Of a DNA stretch of 41,362 nucleotides, positions 1 to 6,991 are shown in pieces (the stretch's first letter is position 1; every line of letters begins with the position of its first letter). The stretch is taken from the NCBI GenBank assembly GCA_023384575.1, contig JAHDVP010000008.1, positions 63,977 to 105,338 on the forward strand. Direction: 5' to 3'. The notes beneath the pieces were generated by a model. It saw only the letters and a program-made list of their open reading frames with translations. It was not told the DNA's origin and ran no database searches. Both the position numbers and the translations under genes were made by a program. This DNA is from Acidobacteriota bacterium (GTDB taxonomy: Bacteria > Acidobacteriota > Vicinamibacteria > Vicinamibacterales > JAFNAJ01).

Positions 1-509
1 GTCATGATGTCGCCCATCGTCATCGAGAACGGCAGAAAGAGCGAGTAGCCTTTGCCTTCACCGTGGACCACGCCGATGACGCCGGCACCGGGGCGCAGCA
101 GGCCGCCGATCGAGAGAATGTGGCACTCGGCGGCGCGGCCCGAGAGCTCGAGCTCCGCGCGGAAGCCGATCGCGCTCACGCGGCACGAGGTAACCTGGTC
201 GGCCATCGCCATCGACTGGCCCGCCTCGAACTCGACATCGAGCACGACGCGGCGTCCAGGCAGGTCGAAGTACCAGTCGCCGACCTCGCGCGCCTTCTCC
301 TCGGTCCCCGGTGGCGGTGGTTCGGGGAAGAAGGCGAACGACAGGAACTGGGCCTCCGCATCCCAGATCCAGAGCGGCGATCCAACCGTCACGTCCTCAC
401 CGCCCAGGGATATTCGCCCTTCCGTTGGATGCTGAGCCGACGTCGTTCCGCTTCCCACGAGCACGATCCCGGCGAGCACTGCCACCACGAGCCGATTCCG
501 TCGCGACAC
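1..509 (-). CDS. Secreted protein of unknown function, 3' end outside window
   Basis: A GTG start at 509-507 is preceded at good spacing by a GAGGAGG ribosome site (gac GAGGAGG aatc on the minus strand). The frame stays open to base 1, so at least 169 residues are present and the C-terminus lies off the left edge. Residues 1-26 form a signal peptide: an RRNR start, then a VVAVLAGIVLVG core and a TSAQ cleavage site. The mature part is rich in Glu and aromatic residues, has a proline run (EPPPPG) and two cysteines in a region that looks like beta strands, and ends in a Gly-rich stretch. Third codon positions are almost all G or C, which supports real coding. I do not recognise the family. It is divergent from the VWA gene across a 158-nt gap. 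Confidence 0.72.
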   Translation of the reverse strand, partial: MSRRNRLVVAVLAGIVLVGSGTTSAQHPTEGRISLGGEDVTVGSPLWIWDAEAQFLSFAFFPEPPPPGTEEKAREVGDWYFDLPGRRVVLDVEFEAGQSMAMADQVTSCRVSAIGFRAELELSGRAAECHILSIGGLLRPGAGVIGVVHGEGKGYSLFLPFSMTMGDIM

Positions 510-667
510 GATTCCTCCTCGTCCGAAGCCCGGACCTTCCGGGCGGCCGGACAGATGATACGCGAAGCCGCTCTGGGTTCCCGTCCTCCAGGCGAGGATT
601 CAGCCCGACTTGCCGTGGTGCGGAGCGCGTGCCATCATCGACGAGCCTGCCTCGTGAGCACGATGTC

Positions 668-2389
668 ATGATCCTCCGGTCGTCCATCGCGTTCGGCGTC
701 GCGGCCCTCCTGGCGTGCGGCGTCGGTCTTCTCGCGCAGTCGCCGAGCGCGCCTGTCTTTCGTGTCGGCACCGAGCTCGTCGTCGTCGACCTCGTCGCCA
801 CCGATCGGTCGGGCCGGTTCGTCGACGACCTGCAGGCGGCCGACTTCCGAATCCTCGAAGACGGCAAGCCGCAGCGGGTGGAGTTCGTCACCCTCGTCCG
901 GCAGGGCACGGTAGCCGCCCCCGGGGCCGCGGGCGCGCTCGACCCGGGGCGGACGACCGAGGGTTCGTTACCCTCCGGGCGTCCGGACGGCCTCGACGAG
1001 GCGCCCGCCCGGGTCGCCGTCGTCGTCGATCTCGTGTCGACACCGGCCGACGCGATTCCCCGTGTTCGCGACGCGATCCTGGCGATGGTCGACGAGGAGC
1101 TGCCCGAGCGGGCGGAGACCATGCTGGCCACCCTCTGGCACGGCGTCAATGTCGTGCAGCCGTTCACGGCGGATCGCGCGGCGTTCACGGCCGCGGTCCG
1201 GGCCCTGCCGGCACCGGCTGGCGCGGCCCTCGGCAGCACCGAGGTGATTCGGCGGTCGGAACAGATATGCGATGCCGGTGGCCTGGTGCCCGGGTTCCTC
1301 CAGCAGCTCATCACGATGGGGCGCGAGGTGATCGCCGACAACGAGAAGCAGCTCGCCGCCTCGTCCGACGCCCTCGCCGCGCTGGCCCGATCGATGGCGT
1401 CGATGCCAGGCCGCAAGCACGTCGTGTTCTATTCGAGCGGGTACGTGCTCAATCCCGTGGGCCACGTCATCGAGCTCGTTTCGGCCGCGTTCGAGGCCTG
1501 CGGCGGCGATCCCGACTATGCGCGCCGCCAGGCGGGACAGGATCTCGCCGCCGCCGGCAGTTTCGATCCCACCGTGCTCGAGACGATGCTCGACCGGGCC
1601 AACCGATCGCAGGTCTCGATCTACACCGTCGACCCGCGCGGGCTGGTGGTGACCTCGGCGCAGGCGTACCAGAGCGTGTCGGCGAGGGGAACGCGCGGCG
1701 GACGAAGTCAGCGCCTGCTCGCGCTCGAGGCCACGCTGCCACAGGAGTACCTGCGGACGGTGGCTGCCGACACGGGCGGCCGCTCGTTCCTGAACTCGAA
1801 CGATCTGACGCAGGGACTGAGGCGTGCGTGGCGCGACGCGAGCGAGTACTACCTGATCGGGTACGTGCCGTCGAGCGGGCGCAAGCCCGGCCGGTTCCAT
1901 CGCATCGACGTGAAGGTGGGGCGGGCCGATCTCGACGTGCGCCATCGTCGAGGGTACTACGCCATGACCGACAAGGACGTGGCGACGAGCGACGTCCAGC
2001 AGGCGCTCGGCCGACCGGATCTGTTCGAGCGCGCCGGGCTCGAGGCGGACGTGTCCGTCGAGGGGCGCCGCCTGCGGGTGACCGCGTTCCTGCCGCCCTC
2101 GGCGCTGCGCTTCACGGAGGAGGGCGACGTTCACGTGGCCAGCGCGACGGTCCACGCGGTGCTGCGCGACGACGCCGGACGCGTGGTGAACGGCAGGCCG
2201 CTCTTCGGGCAGGATGTCGGGATCAAGGTGAACGTCGGGCAACTCGAACGGCTGCTCGCCAGCGACAACATCGAGATCCCGGTCGACGTCGATGCCCCCG
2301 GCCCCGGCACCTATCGCCTCACGGTGGTCGCGCGTGACAGCGGCGGCTGGATCGGCGCGCAGACGATCGCGCTGACGGTGGGGCGGTGA
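668..2389 (+). CDS. Secreted VWFA-related Acidobacterial-domain protein
   Basis: This 573-residue protein has a signal peptide (residues 1-22, ILRSSIAFGVAALLACG with an AQS end). A short immunoglobulin-like lead follows (RVGTELVVVDLVATDRSGRFV and an ILEDGKPQ motif), then a von Willebrand A-like domain from about residue 115. The order matches the VWFA-related Acidobacterial family (TIGR03436), which is abundant in Acidobacteriota. The MIDAS site is degenerate: the expected DxSxS is VDLVST near D121. Later family landmarks are GRKHVVFYSSGY, SIYTVDPRG and SEYYLIGYVPS, followed by a beta-rich C-terminal tail. Role unknown; probably extracytoplasmic binding or scaffold. An upstream in-frame extension exists, but it is Arg-rich and lacks a signal peptide, so the ATG at 668 is preferred. 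The ribosome site is weak. Confidence 0.85.
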   Translation: MILRSSIAFGVAALLACGVGLLAQSPSAPVFRVGTELVVVDLVATDRSGRFVDDLQAADFRILEDGKPQRVEFVTLVRQGTVAAPGAAGALDPGRTTEGSLPSGRPDGLDEAPARVAVVVDLVSTPADAIPRVRDAILAMVDEELPERAETMLATLWHGVNVVQPFTADRAAFTAAVRALPAPAGAALGSTEVIRRSEQICDAGGLVPGFLQQLITMGREVIADNEKQLAASSDALAALARSMASMPGRKHVVFYSSGYVLNPVGHVIELVSAAFEACGGDPDYARRQAGQDLAAAGSFDPTVLETMLDRANRSQVSIYTVDPRGLVVTSAQAYQSVSARGTRGGRSQRLLALEATLPQEYLRTVAADTGGRSFLNSNDLTQGLRRAWRDASEYYLIGYVPSSGRKPGRFHRIDVKVGRADLDVRHRRGYYAMTDKDVATSDVQQALGRPDLFERAGLEADVSVEGRRLRVTAFLPPSALRFTEEGDVHVASATVHAVLRDDAGRVVNGRPLFGQDVGIKVNVGQLERLLASDNIEIPVDVDAPGPGTYRLTVVARDSGGWIGAQTIALTVGR

Positions 2390-2436
2390 CGTGATCGTCG
2401 GTCCGCATCGGACTCATCGCATGCCCGGTGTGGGCT

Positions 2437-2505
2437 GACGTCGCTCGAGCAGCCGCCGGCGCTGCTTCCAGTGGGTGTGCCGCGTTGAGCGGCTCGAGCG
2501 ACGTC
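2437..2505. repeat. Perfect 14-bp inverted repeat with 41-nt spacer
   Basis: GACGTCGCTCGAGC at 2437-2450 is exactly inverted as GCTCGAGCGACGTC at 2492-2505. The loop is too long for a normal intrinsic terminator and no T-run follows. The right arm ends at the point where the coding-like remnant at 2506 begins, so the repeat may mark a rearrangement junction, or the ends of a lost or miniature element. Nothing else in 2390-2505 looks like a gene. Confidence 0.5.
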
Positions 2506-2665
2506 TCCGAAGGCATTCGTCGAGACGGTTTTCCTCTTCGACGAGGCCACCCGCTTCGGCGACGGTCACGAGTCGGCCGACGCCAGGCGGTTCATGGCCG
2601 AGCGCCTCGCCCATGCGTCGCAGGCGCTGCGTGACTACTGGTACGCGCCTGGTGAAGTCGGCCAC
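2506..2665 (+). pseudogene. 5'-truncated gene remnant, family not recognised
   Basis: In the frame starting TTC at 2516 the sequence reads as a natural protein tail: FVETVFLFDEATRFGDGHES, then a helical ARRFMAERLAHASQALRDYWY. Third positions are strongly G/C. There is no start codon or ribosome site in a sensible place, and a TGA closes the frame just upstream, inside the inverted repeat. After about 2665 the composition stops looking coding. I read this as the 3' part of a gene whose 5' part has been lost. The acidic, His-containing segment could come from an enzyme, but I cannot name a family. Confidence 0.45.
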
Positions 2666-2721
2666 GCCGCCCGAGCCTCACGCCCGAAGCTCCCCCTGCC
2701 GTCAGACCGACTCGGATCCGC

Positions 2722-3024
2722 TCACCACGGCAGCGGGGCGTGGCCGGAGGCCGGCGTGTCCGACACGACGGGGTCGGCCGCCCAATCCAGCGCGACCCCC
2801 GCGTCGAGGTCAGCGGGAGAAACGGGCTCGAGGATGACGAAGTCCTCCTGGTGCGATCGGTCGGTGCAGCCGTCGGAGGTCGCGTCGATCACCGCCAGCA
2901 GAAGGCCGGCACGTGTCTGGTAGACGCCGGCGAGGCAGCCGCACTCGAGGCGGACGCCACGCAGGCAGCGCGTGATCTCCAGCCGCTCGAGCATCCGAAG
3001 CTTGCGCGTCGTGACCGGGGACAT
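2722..3024 (-). CDS. Small hypothetical protein (100 aa) with clustered Cys
   Basis: The ATG at 3024-3022 has an AAGGA ribosome site upstream (gagAAGGAtcagcc). A longer in-frame extension to 3177 exists but is Cys/Arg-rich and unlikely. The protein starts MSPVTTRKLRMLERLEITRC and then carries LECGCLAGVYQTRAG, a hydrophobic strand LLLAVIDATSDGCTD and an acidic C-terminus. Cys spacing (ECGC, later DGC) together with HQED could suit metal binding, but this is a guess. There is no signal peptide or membrane segment. It stands alone on the minus strand beside two degraded stretches. Family unknown. Confidence 0.5.
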   Translation of the reverse strand: MSPVTTRKLRMLERLEITRCLRGVRLECGCLAGVYQTRAGLLLAVIDATSDGCTDRSHQEDFVILEPVSPADLDAGVALDWAADPVVSDTPASGHAPLPW

Positions 3025-3199
3025 GGCTGATCCTTCTCTTTCCACGGCACGCGTTCGTCGCCGCTCGCGGCAGGCTCGGCAGCAGGCATGTCCGCCAGTA
3101 CACCGGAGAGGTGTTTCCGAAGTGTGGCAGGGGGGCGACATTTTCGTGAACCGGGAGCCTGTCCACGAGGGGACCATCGCCGGGGTGGGAGTGTCGTCG

Positions 3200-3373
3200 C
3201 GGGAGGTCAGGTGTCCGGATTGGCCCCGCGCGGGCTCTCACGTTGCGGGAGGCCCACGCGTCGTCGCAGATCCTCGAGACGCAGCCCCTGCAGTGGATCC
3301 AGTCGGGTTCGACGTCGATGAGCCCCGCCCGGCGTTCGAGCAGCGTTGCGAGACGGCGGCGGGCGAAGCTTGA
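3200..3373 (-). other. Coding-like stretch, possible small gene or remnant
   Basis: Read leftward from a GTG at about 3373, the frame gives FARRRLATLLERRAGLID, then VEPDWIHCRGCVSRICDDAW. Third positions are nearly all G/C and there is a CxxC-xxx-C cluster. After about position 3200 the frame stays open but turns Arg/Pro-rich and no longer looks like protein. There is no good ribosome site. The rest of 3025-3486 holds only the presumed promoter of the MFS gene. It could be the 5' end of a lost small zinc-binding protein, or chance. Confidence 0.25.
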
Positions 3374-3486
3374 CACCCACGCCCACCCGCAGAGAATAGG
3401 CGTGGCGTGCCGCTTCCGGCCCTGGCGTCGTCGCGTGGGGCCAGACGACCACGCGGCCCCCATCGCACCTGACGGCGAGGACTTCC

Positions 3487-4827
3487 GTGACCGACACCCA
3501 GCCAGCCGCCACGAGTCTCCCCCCGCCCAGCCAGATCTACCGATGGGCCGTGCTGCTCTTCATCAGCGTGGCCATGTTCGGGAACTACTACGTCTACGAC
3601 TCGATGGGGCCGGTCTTCGACCTGCTGTCGACCCAACTCGGGTTCACCGACCAGCAGAAGGGCCTGCTCTACTCGGCCTACAGCGTGGCGGCCGTGCTGG
3701 TGCTGCTCGGGGGCGGGTACGTCATCGACCGATGGGGCACGAAGAAGTCGATCACCCTCTTTGCCGTCATCTGCCTCGTCGCCGCCGCCGTCACGGCCGT
3801 GTCCGATGTCTTCGCCGTGATGATGACCGGCCGGTTCCTGCTCGGGGTGGGCGCCGAGCCGCTCATCGTGGCGGTGACGACCGCGCTCGCGAAGTGGTTC
3901 AAGGGGAAGGAACTGAGCTTCGCCTTCGGCATCAACCTCACCATCGCCCGGCTCGGGTCGGCGTCGGCCGACTGGTCGCCGACGTGGGCCAGCCACCTGT
4001 ACGACACCTGGCAGGACCCGCTGTGGCTCGCCACGGGCGTGGCGGCCGTCTCGGTGACGGGCGCGGTGCTCTACTGGATCCTCGAGCAGCGCGCCGAGGG
4101 GCGCTATTCGCTCGGCGAGGCCGGTGAGACGGAGAAGATCGAGAGAGGCAGTCTCTATCGCTTCAGCGCGTCCTACTGGTACATCGTCGCGCTCTGCGTG
4201 GTCTTCTACTCGACCGTGTTCCCGTTCCGCGCCTTCGCCATCGATTACTTCCAGCAGGCCCACGGGCTGCAGCGCGAGGCGGCCGGGATGCTCAACAGCT
4301 TCCTGCCGCTCTCGGCGATGGTCGCCACGCCGCTCTTCGGGCTCATGGTCGATCGAGTAGGGAGGCGGTCGTTCTTCATGGCTGTCGGCTCGCTGTTGCT
4401 CCTGCCGCTCTTCCTTGTGGTGACCTACGCGCCGGCCGGTCCTGCCATCCCAGTGGGCGCTGTCGAGATTCCGCTGACCCTCCTGCTCGTGATGAGCATG
4501 CTGGGGGTGGCCTTTTCGCTGATTCCGGCCGTGATGTGGCCGTCTGTCGCCTACATCGTCGAGCAGCACCGCCTCGGCACGGGCTACGCGCTCATGACGT
4601 TCTGTCAGCAGATCGGCGTGGCGATCATCCCGTGGCTCATCGGCTTCACGAACGACGCGTTTGCCGCGGGTCCGGAGAACCCCGCGGGGTATGCGCCTGG
4701 GATGTGGATCTTCTCGGTGCTGGCCTCGCTCGGGCTCTTCTTCTCGTTCATGCTGTGGAGGACCGAGCGCGGCCCAGGCGGCCACGGCCTCGAGACGATC
4801 ACGACGAGGGGGGCGGGGGCGGCCTGA
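3487..4827 (+). CDS. Major facilitator superfamily transporter, MFSD1-like
   Basis: This 446-residue protein has about twelve hydrophobic segments. The two MFS loop 2-3 signatures sit in the expected half-repeats: YVIDRWGTKK (D81) and GLMVDRVGRRS (D289). The segment GVGAEPLIVAV through AKWFKGKELSFAFGINLTIARLG closely resembles the MFSD1 branch, whose animal member exports dipeptides from lysosomes. Dipeptide or small-metabolite transport is therefore plausible but unproven. The start is GTG at 3487, with GCGAGGA seven bases upstream. It is followed by a 211-nt gap and a secreted peptidase on the same strand, which would fit peptide use, but there is no sign of co-transcription. Confidence 0.85.
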   Translation: MTDTQPAATSLPPPSQIYRWAVLLFISVAMFGNYYVYDSMGPVFDLLSTQLGFTDQQKGLLYSAYSVAAVLVLLGGGYVIDRWGTKKSITLFAVICLVAAAVTAVSDVFAVMMTGRFLLGVGAEPLIVAVTTALAKWFKGKELSFAFGINLTIARLGSASADWSPTWASHLYDTWQDPLWLATGVAAVSVTGAVLYWILEQRAEGRYSLGEAGETEKIERGSLYRFSASYWYIVALCVVFYSTVFPFRAFAIDYFQQAHGLQREAAGMLNSFLPLSAMVATPLFGLMVDRVGRRSFFMAVGSLLLLPLFLVVTYAPAGPAIPVGAVEIPLTLLLVMSMLGVAFSLIPAVMWPSVAYIVEQHRLGTGYALMTFCQQIGVAIIPWLIGFTNDAFAAGPENPAGYAPGMWIFSVLASLGLFFSFMLWRTERGPGGHGLETITTRGAGAA

Positions 4828-4923
4828 CGCCGGCGCCGGCGAAGCTCCCGCCACCTCCGACGCCGAGCGATGAAACTCGCCCGAGGAAGACGCTGAACGA
4901 CTCGTTCGGCACAGGTTCCAGCT

Positions 4924-5040
4924 CGTGACGACCAGCGCTTCATCGACCTGGCCCTGGGGTCGGCCGTCGGGCTCCGGTATCTGCTCGACCTGACGACCGA
5001 CCTCGGGCGGGATCGCCCGCGCTGGCCGTGGAGCACGCAT
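4924..5040 (+). pseudogene. Possible remnant of a four-helix-bundle (S23-type) protein
   Basis: Before the peptidase start, the frame beginning GAC at 4927 reads DDQRFIDLALGSAVGLRYLL, then DLTTDLG, with G/C third positions. This resembles the FLxIAxGSxxELxYxLxLAxxLG helix of small four-helix-bundle proteins of the 23S intervening-sequence family. There is no start codon, and the preceding helices are not recognisable. The rest of 4828-4923 shows nothing clear. Identification rests on one helix pattern only. Confidence 0.28.
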
Positions 5041-6907
5041 GATCTCGATGTCAAGGGTCCGCCTCGTCATGGTCGCCGTCGCGGGGTGCCTGCTTCTGGC
5101 TGCCGTCGAGGTCTCGGCCGAGCCGACCTGGCGGCGTCTCGTGACCCCGCATTTCACGCTCGTCGGCGAGGTGGGCGAGCGACAGCTGCGCGACGTCGCC
5201 CGCCGGCTCGAAGAGTTCTCGACGGTCGTCGGCCGCATGCTGCCGCGGGCGCGCATCACGCCACCGGCCCCCGCCACCGTCATCGTGTTCGGCTCGAGGT
5301 CGAGCCTGCGGTCGTTCGTGCCGCGGTTCGACGGGACGACGCGCGACGACATCACGGGTTACTTCCTGCCCGGCCGCGACCGGTACTACATCGGCCTGCT
5401 GCACGGCGGCGGCGATGCCGCCTACCGCATCGTCTACCACGAGCTGGCCCACCTCATCGTCAACAACACCACACCCGACGTGCCCGCGTGGTTCAACGAG
5501 GGACTCGCCGAGTTCTACAGCACGTTCGAGCTGTCGGCCAACGGCCGCCAGGGGTCGATCGGCCGCGTCGTGCCGGAACACGTGCACCTGCTGCGCGATC
5601 GGTTCATGCCACTTGGGCAGCTGTTTCGCGTCACCCGCGAGTCGAAGGAGTACAACGAGCGAGACCGGGCCTCGGTGTTCTACGCGCAGAGCTGGGCGCT
5701 CGTGCACTATCTGCTCAACGGCCGGCCCGAGCGGACGCCGCAGCTGTTCGCGTTCCTCGACCAGCAGCGGCAGGGGGTGCCCGTCGACGCGGCGTTCGCC
5801 GAGAGCTTCGACGTCGGCGTCGACGCGCTCGAGCGAGAGCTGCGGAACTACGTCGGCCAGCAACGGTTCGTGTTCCAGAACTTCCGGCTCGACGACGTGC
5901 TGATCGGCGAGCGGTATCCCGTCGAGGTGCTGCCGGCTGCGGTCGTCGACGCGGTGCTCGGGAGCCTGCTCGCGCGCCTCGATCGGCCAGACGAGGCGCG
6001 CGCCCGACTCGAGCGGGCCCTCGTGGCCGACAGCCAGCTGTCGGAGGCCCACGCCGCGCTCGCCTGGATCGCCGTGCGCGAGGGAGACCGGGCCCAGGCA
6101 CTCGATCACGTCGCGCGCGCCATCGAGAGCGATCCCGACAACGGCCACGCGCACGCGCTCTACGGCCTCGTCGTGGCGGGCGACGGCACGTCGCTCGAGG
6201 ACCCAACGACACGCGACACGGTCCGGCGCGTGCTGACGCGCGCGACCGTGCTTGGTCCCGAGTGGCCCGACCCGTGGTTCCTGCTGGCGCAAGTGCAGGC
6301 CGCGGCCGGGCAGACCGACGAGGCCCGGGCGAGCATCGAGCGCGCGATGGGCCTGGCGCCGGGGCGGCTCGAGTACCGCCTGGGCCTGGCCCAGGTGTTC
6401 GCCGCGGCGAACGACTACGCGGCGGCGCGCGGCGTACTGGGGCCGCTCATGGCGCAGCCGGATCGGCCTGACGTCGCCGACGCGGCGAGGAACCTGCTCG
6501 CGGCGCTGGCGTCACGGCAGCTGGCGGCGACGCGAGAGCCGGGCGACACCGCCGTCGGCGCGCCCGCCGACCCTGCGGCGGCCGCGACACCCGGTCGCGA
6601 CGGCCTCATGCCGATCTTCCGGAAGACGGCCGCCGGAGAGGAGCGAGCGCGCGGCCGCTGGGTCGACCTCGAGTGCCGCGGCCAGGCGTTTGTCGCGACG
6701 GTGGAGATCGACGGTGAGCGACGACGCTATGCGGCGCCCGCGGAGGCCGTGGAGATCATCAGCCACCGCGACGACCGGCAGGGCGCCGTGACGTGCGGCC
6801 GGCGGGATCCGCCCGAAGACGTGTTCGTCACGTGGCGCGCGGACGAGGCGTCCGGCCCGGACAACCTGCCGCGCCTCGTGGCGCTCGAGATCCTGCCGGC
6901 GAGGTGA
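5039..6907 (+). CDS. Secreted gluzincin-type metallopeptidase with TPR repeats
   Basis: This 622-residue protein has a signal peptide (LVMVAVAGCLLLAAVEVSAE). The N-terminal peptidase-MA-like domain carries H134-E-L-A-H138 followed by WFNEGLAEFY (E154), which together supply the three zinc ligands and catalytic Glu of gluzincins. Residues 290-480 hold several TPR-like helical pairs, for example LLARLDRPDEARARLERALV and AQALDHVARAIESDPDNGHA. A C-terminal domain of about 100 residues with a DLECRGQAF strand is of unknown function. Such proteins are common in Acidobacteriota as DUF1570/peptidase MA proteins, and no substrate is known. The first codon is an ATG at 5039, with other Met codons a few residues on. 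Confidence 0.8.
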   Translation: MISMSRVRLVMVAVAGCLLLAAVEVSAEPTWRRLVTPHFTLVGEVGERQLRDVARRLEEFSTVVGRMLPRARITPPAPATVIVFGSRSSLRSFVPRFDGTTRDDITGYFLPGRDRYYIGLLHGGGDAAYRIVYHELAHLIVNNTTPDVPAWFNEGLAEFYSTFELSANGRQGSIGRVVPEHVHLLRDRFMPLGQLFRVTRESKEYNERDRASVFYAQSWALVHYLLNGRPERTPQLFAFLDQQRQGVPVDAAFAESFDVGVDALERELRNYVGQQRFVFQNFRLDDVLIGERYPVEVLPAAVVDAVLGSLLARLDRPDEARARLERALVADSQLSEAHAALAWIAVREGDRAQALDHVARAIESDPDNGHAHALYGLVVAGDGTSLEDPTTRDTVRRVLTRATVLGPEWPDPWFLLAQVQAAAGQTDEARASIERAMGLAPGRLEYRLGLAQVFAAANDYAAARGVLGPLMAQPDRPDVADAARNLLAALASRQLAATREPGDTAVGAPADPAAAATPGRDGLMPIFRKTAAGEERARGRWVDLECRGQAFVATVEIDGERRRYAAPAEAVEIISHRDDRQGAVTCGRRDPPEDVFVTWRADEASGPDNLPRLVALEILPAR

Positions 6908-6937
6908 CGAGGTCTGCCACTTTCGTTTCTTGATCGC

Positions 6938-6991
6938 TTTCGGCTGTCGATCTAGACTGTCGATGGTGAACATAGAGCGAAAGTCTGGTCG
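6938..6991 (+). promoter_or_regulatory. Upstream region of dnaE2 with 13-bp-spaced direct repeat
   Basis: This AT-richer gap carries CTGTCGAT twice (6944-6951 and 6957-6964) around TCTAGA, and TTTCG/CGAAA arms further out. In many bacteria dnaE2 is part of the SOS response, so a LexA-type operator is expected here. The repeats are the best candidates, but they match no LexA box I know (neither CTGT-N8-ACAG nor GAAC-N4-GTTC). Regulation is therefore a hypothesis. Confidence 0.3.

Noticed and set aside
311-667. N-terminal extension of the VWA protein
   Set aside because: Arg/Pro-rich and overlaps the divergent gene and its promoter; the ATG at 668 gives a proper signal peptide.
2437-2505. The 14-bp inverted repeat as an intrinsic terminator
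   Set aside because: The 41-nt loop is too long and no T-run follows, so it is listed as a repeat.
3238-5355. Minus-strand open frame across the MFS gene
   Set aside because: Shadow of the transporter; Arg/His/Glu-rich without structure.
6938-6991. LexA box upstream of dnaE2
   Set aside because: Neither CTGT-N8-ACAG nor GAAC-N4-GTTC is present; only direct repeats are seen.
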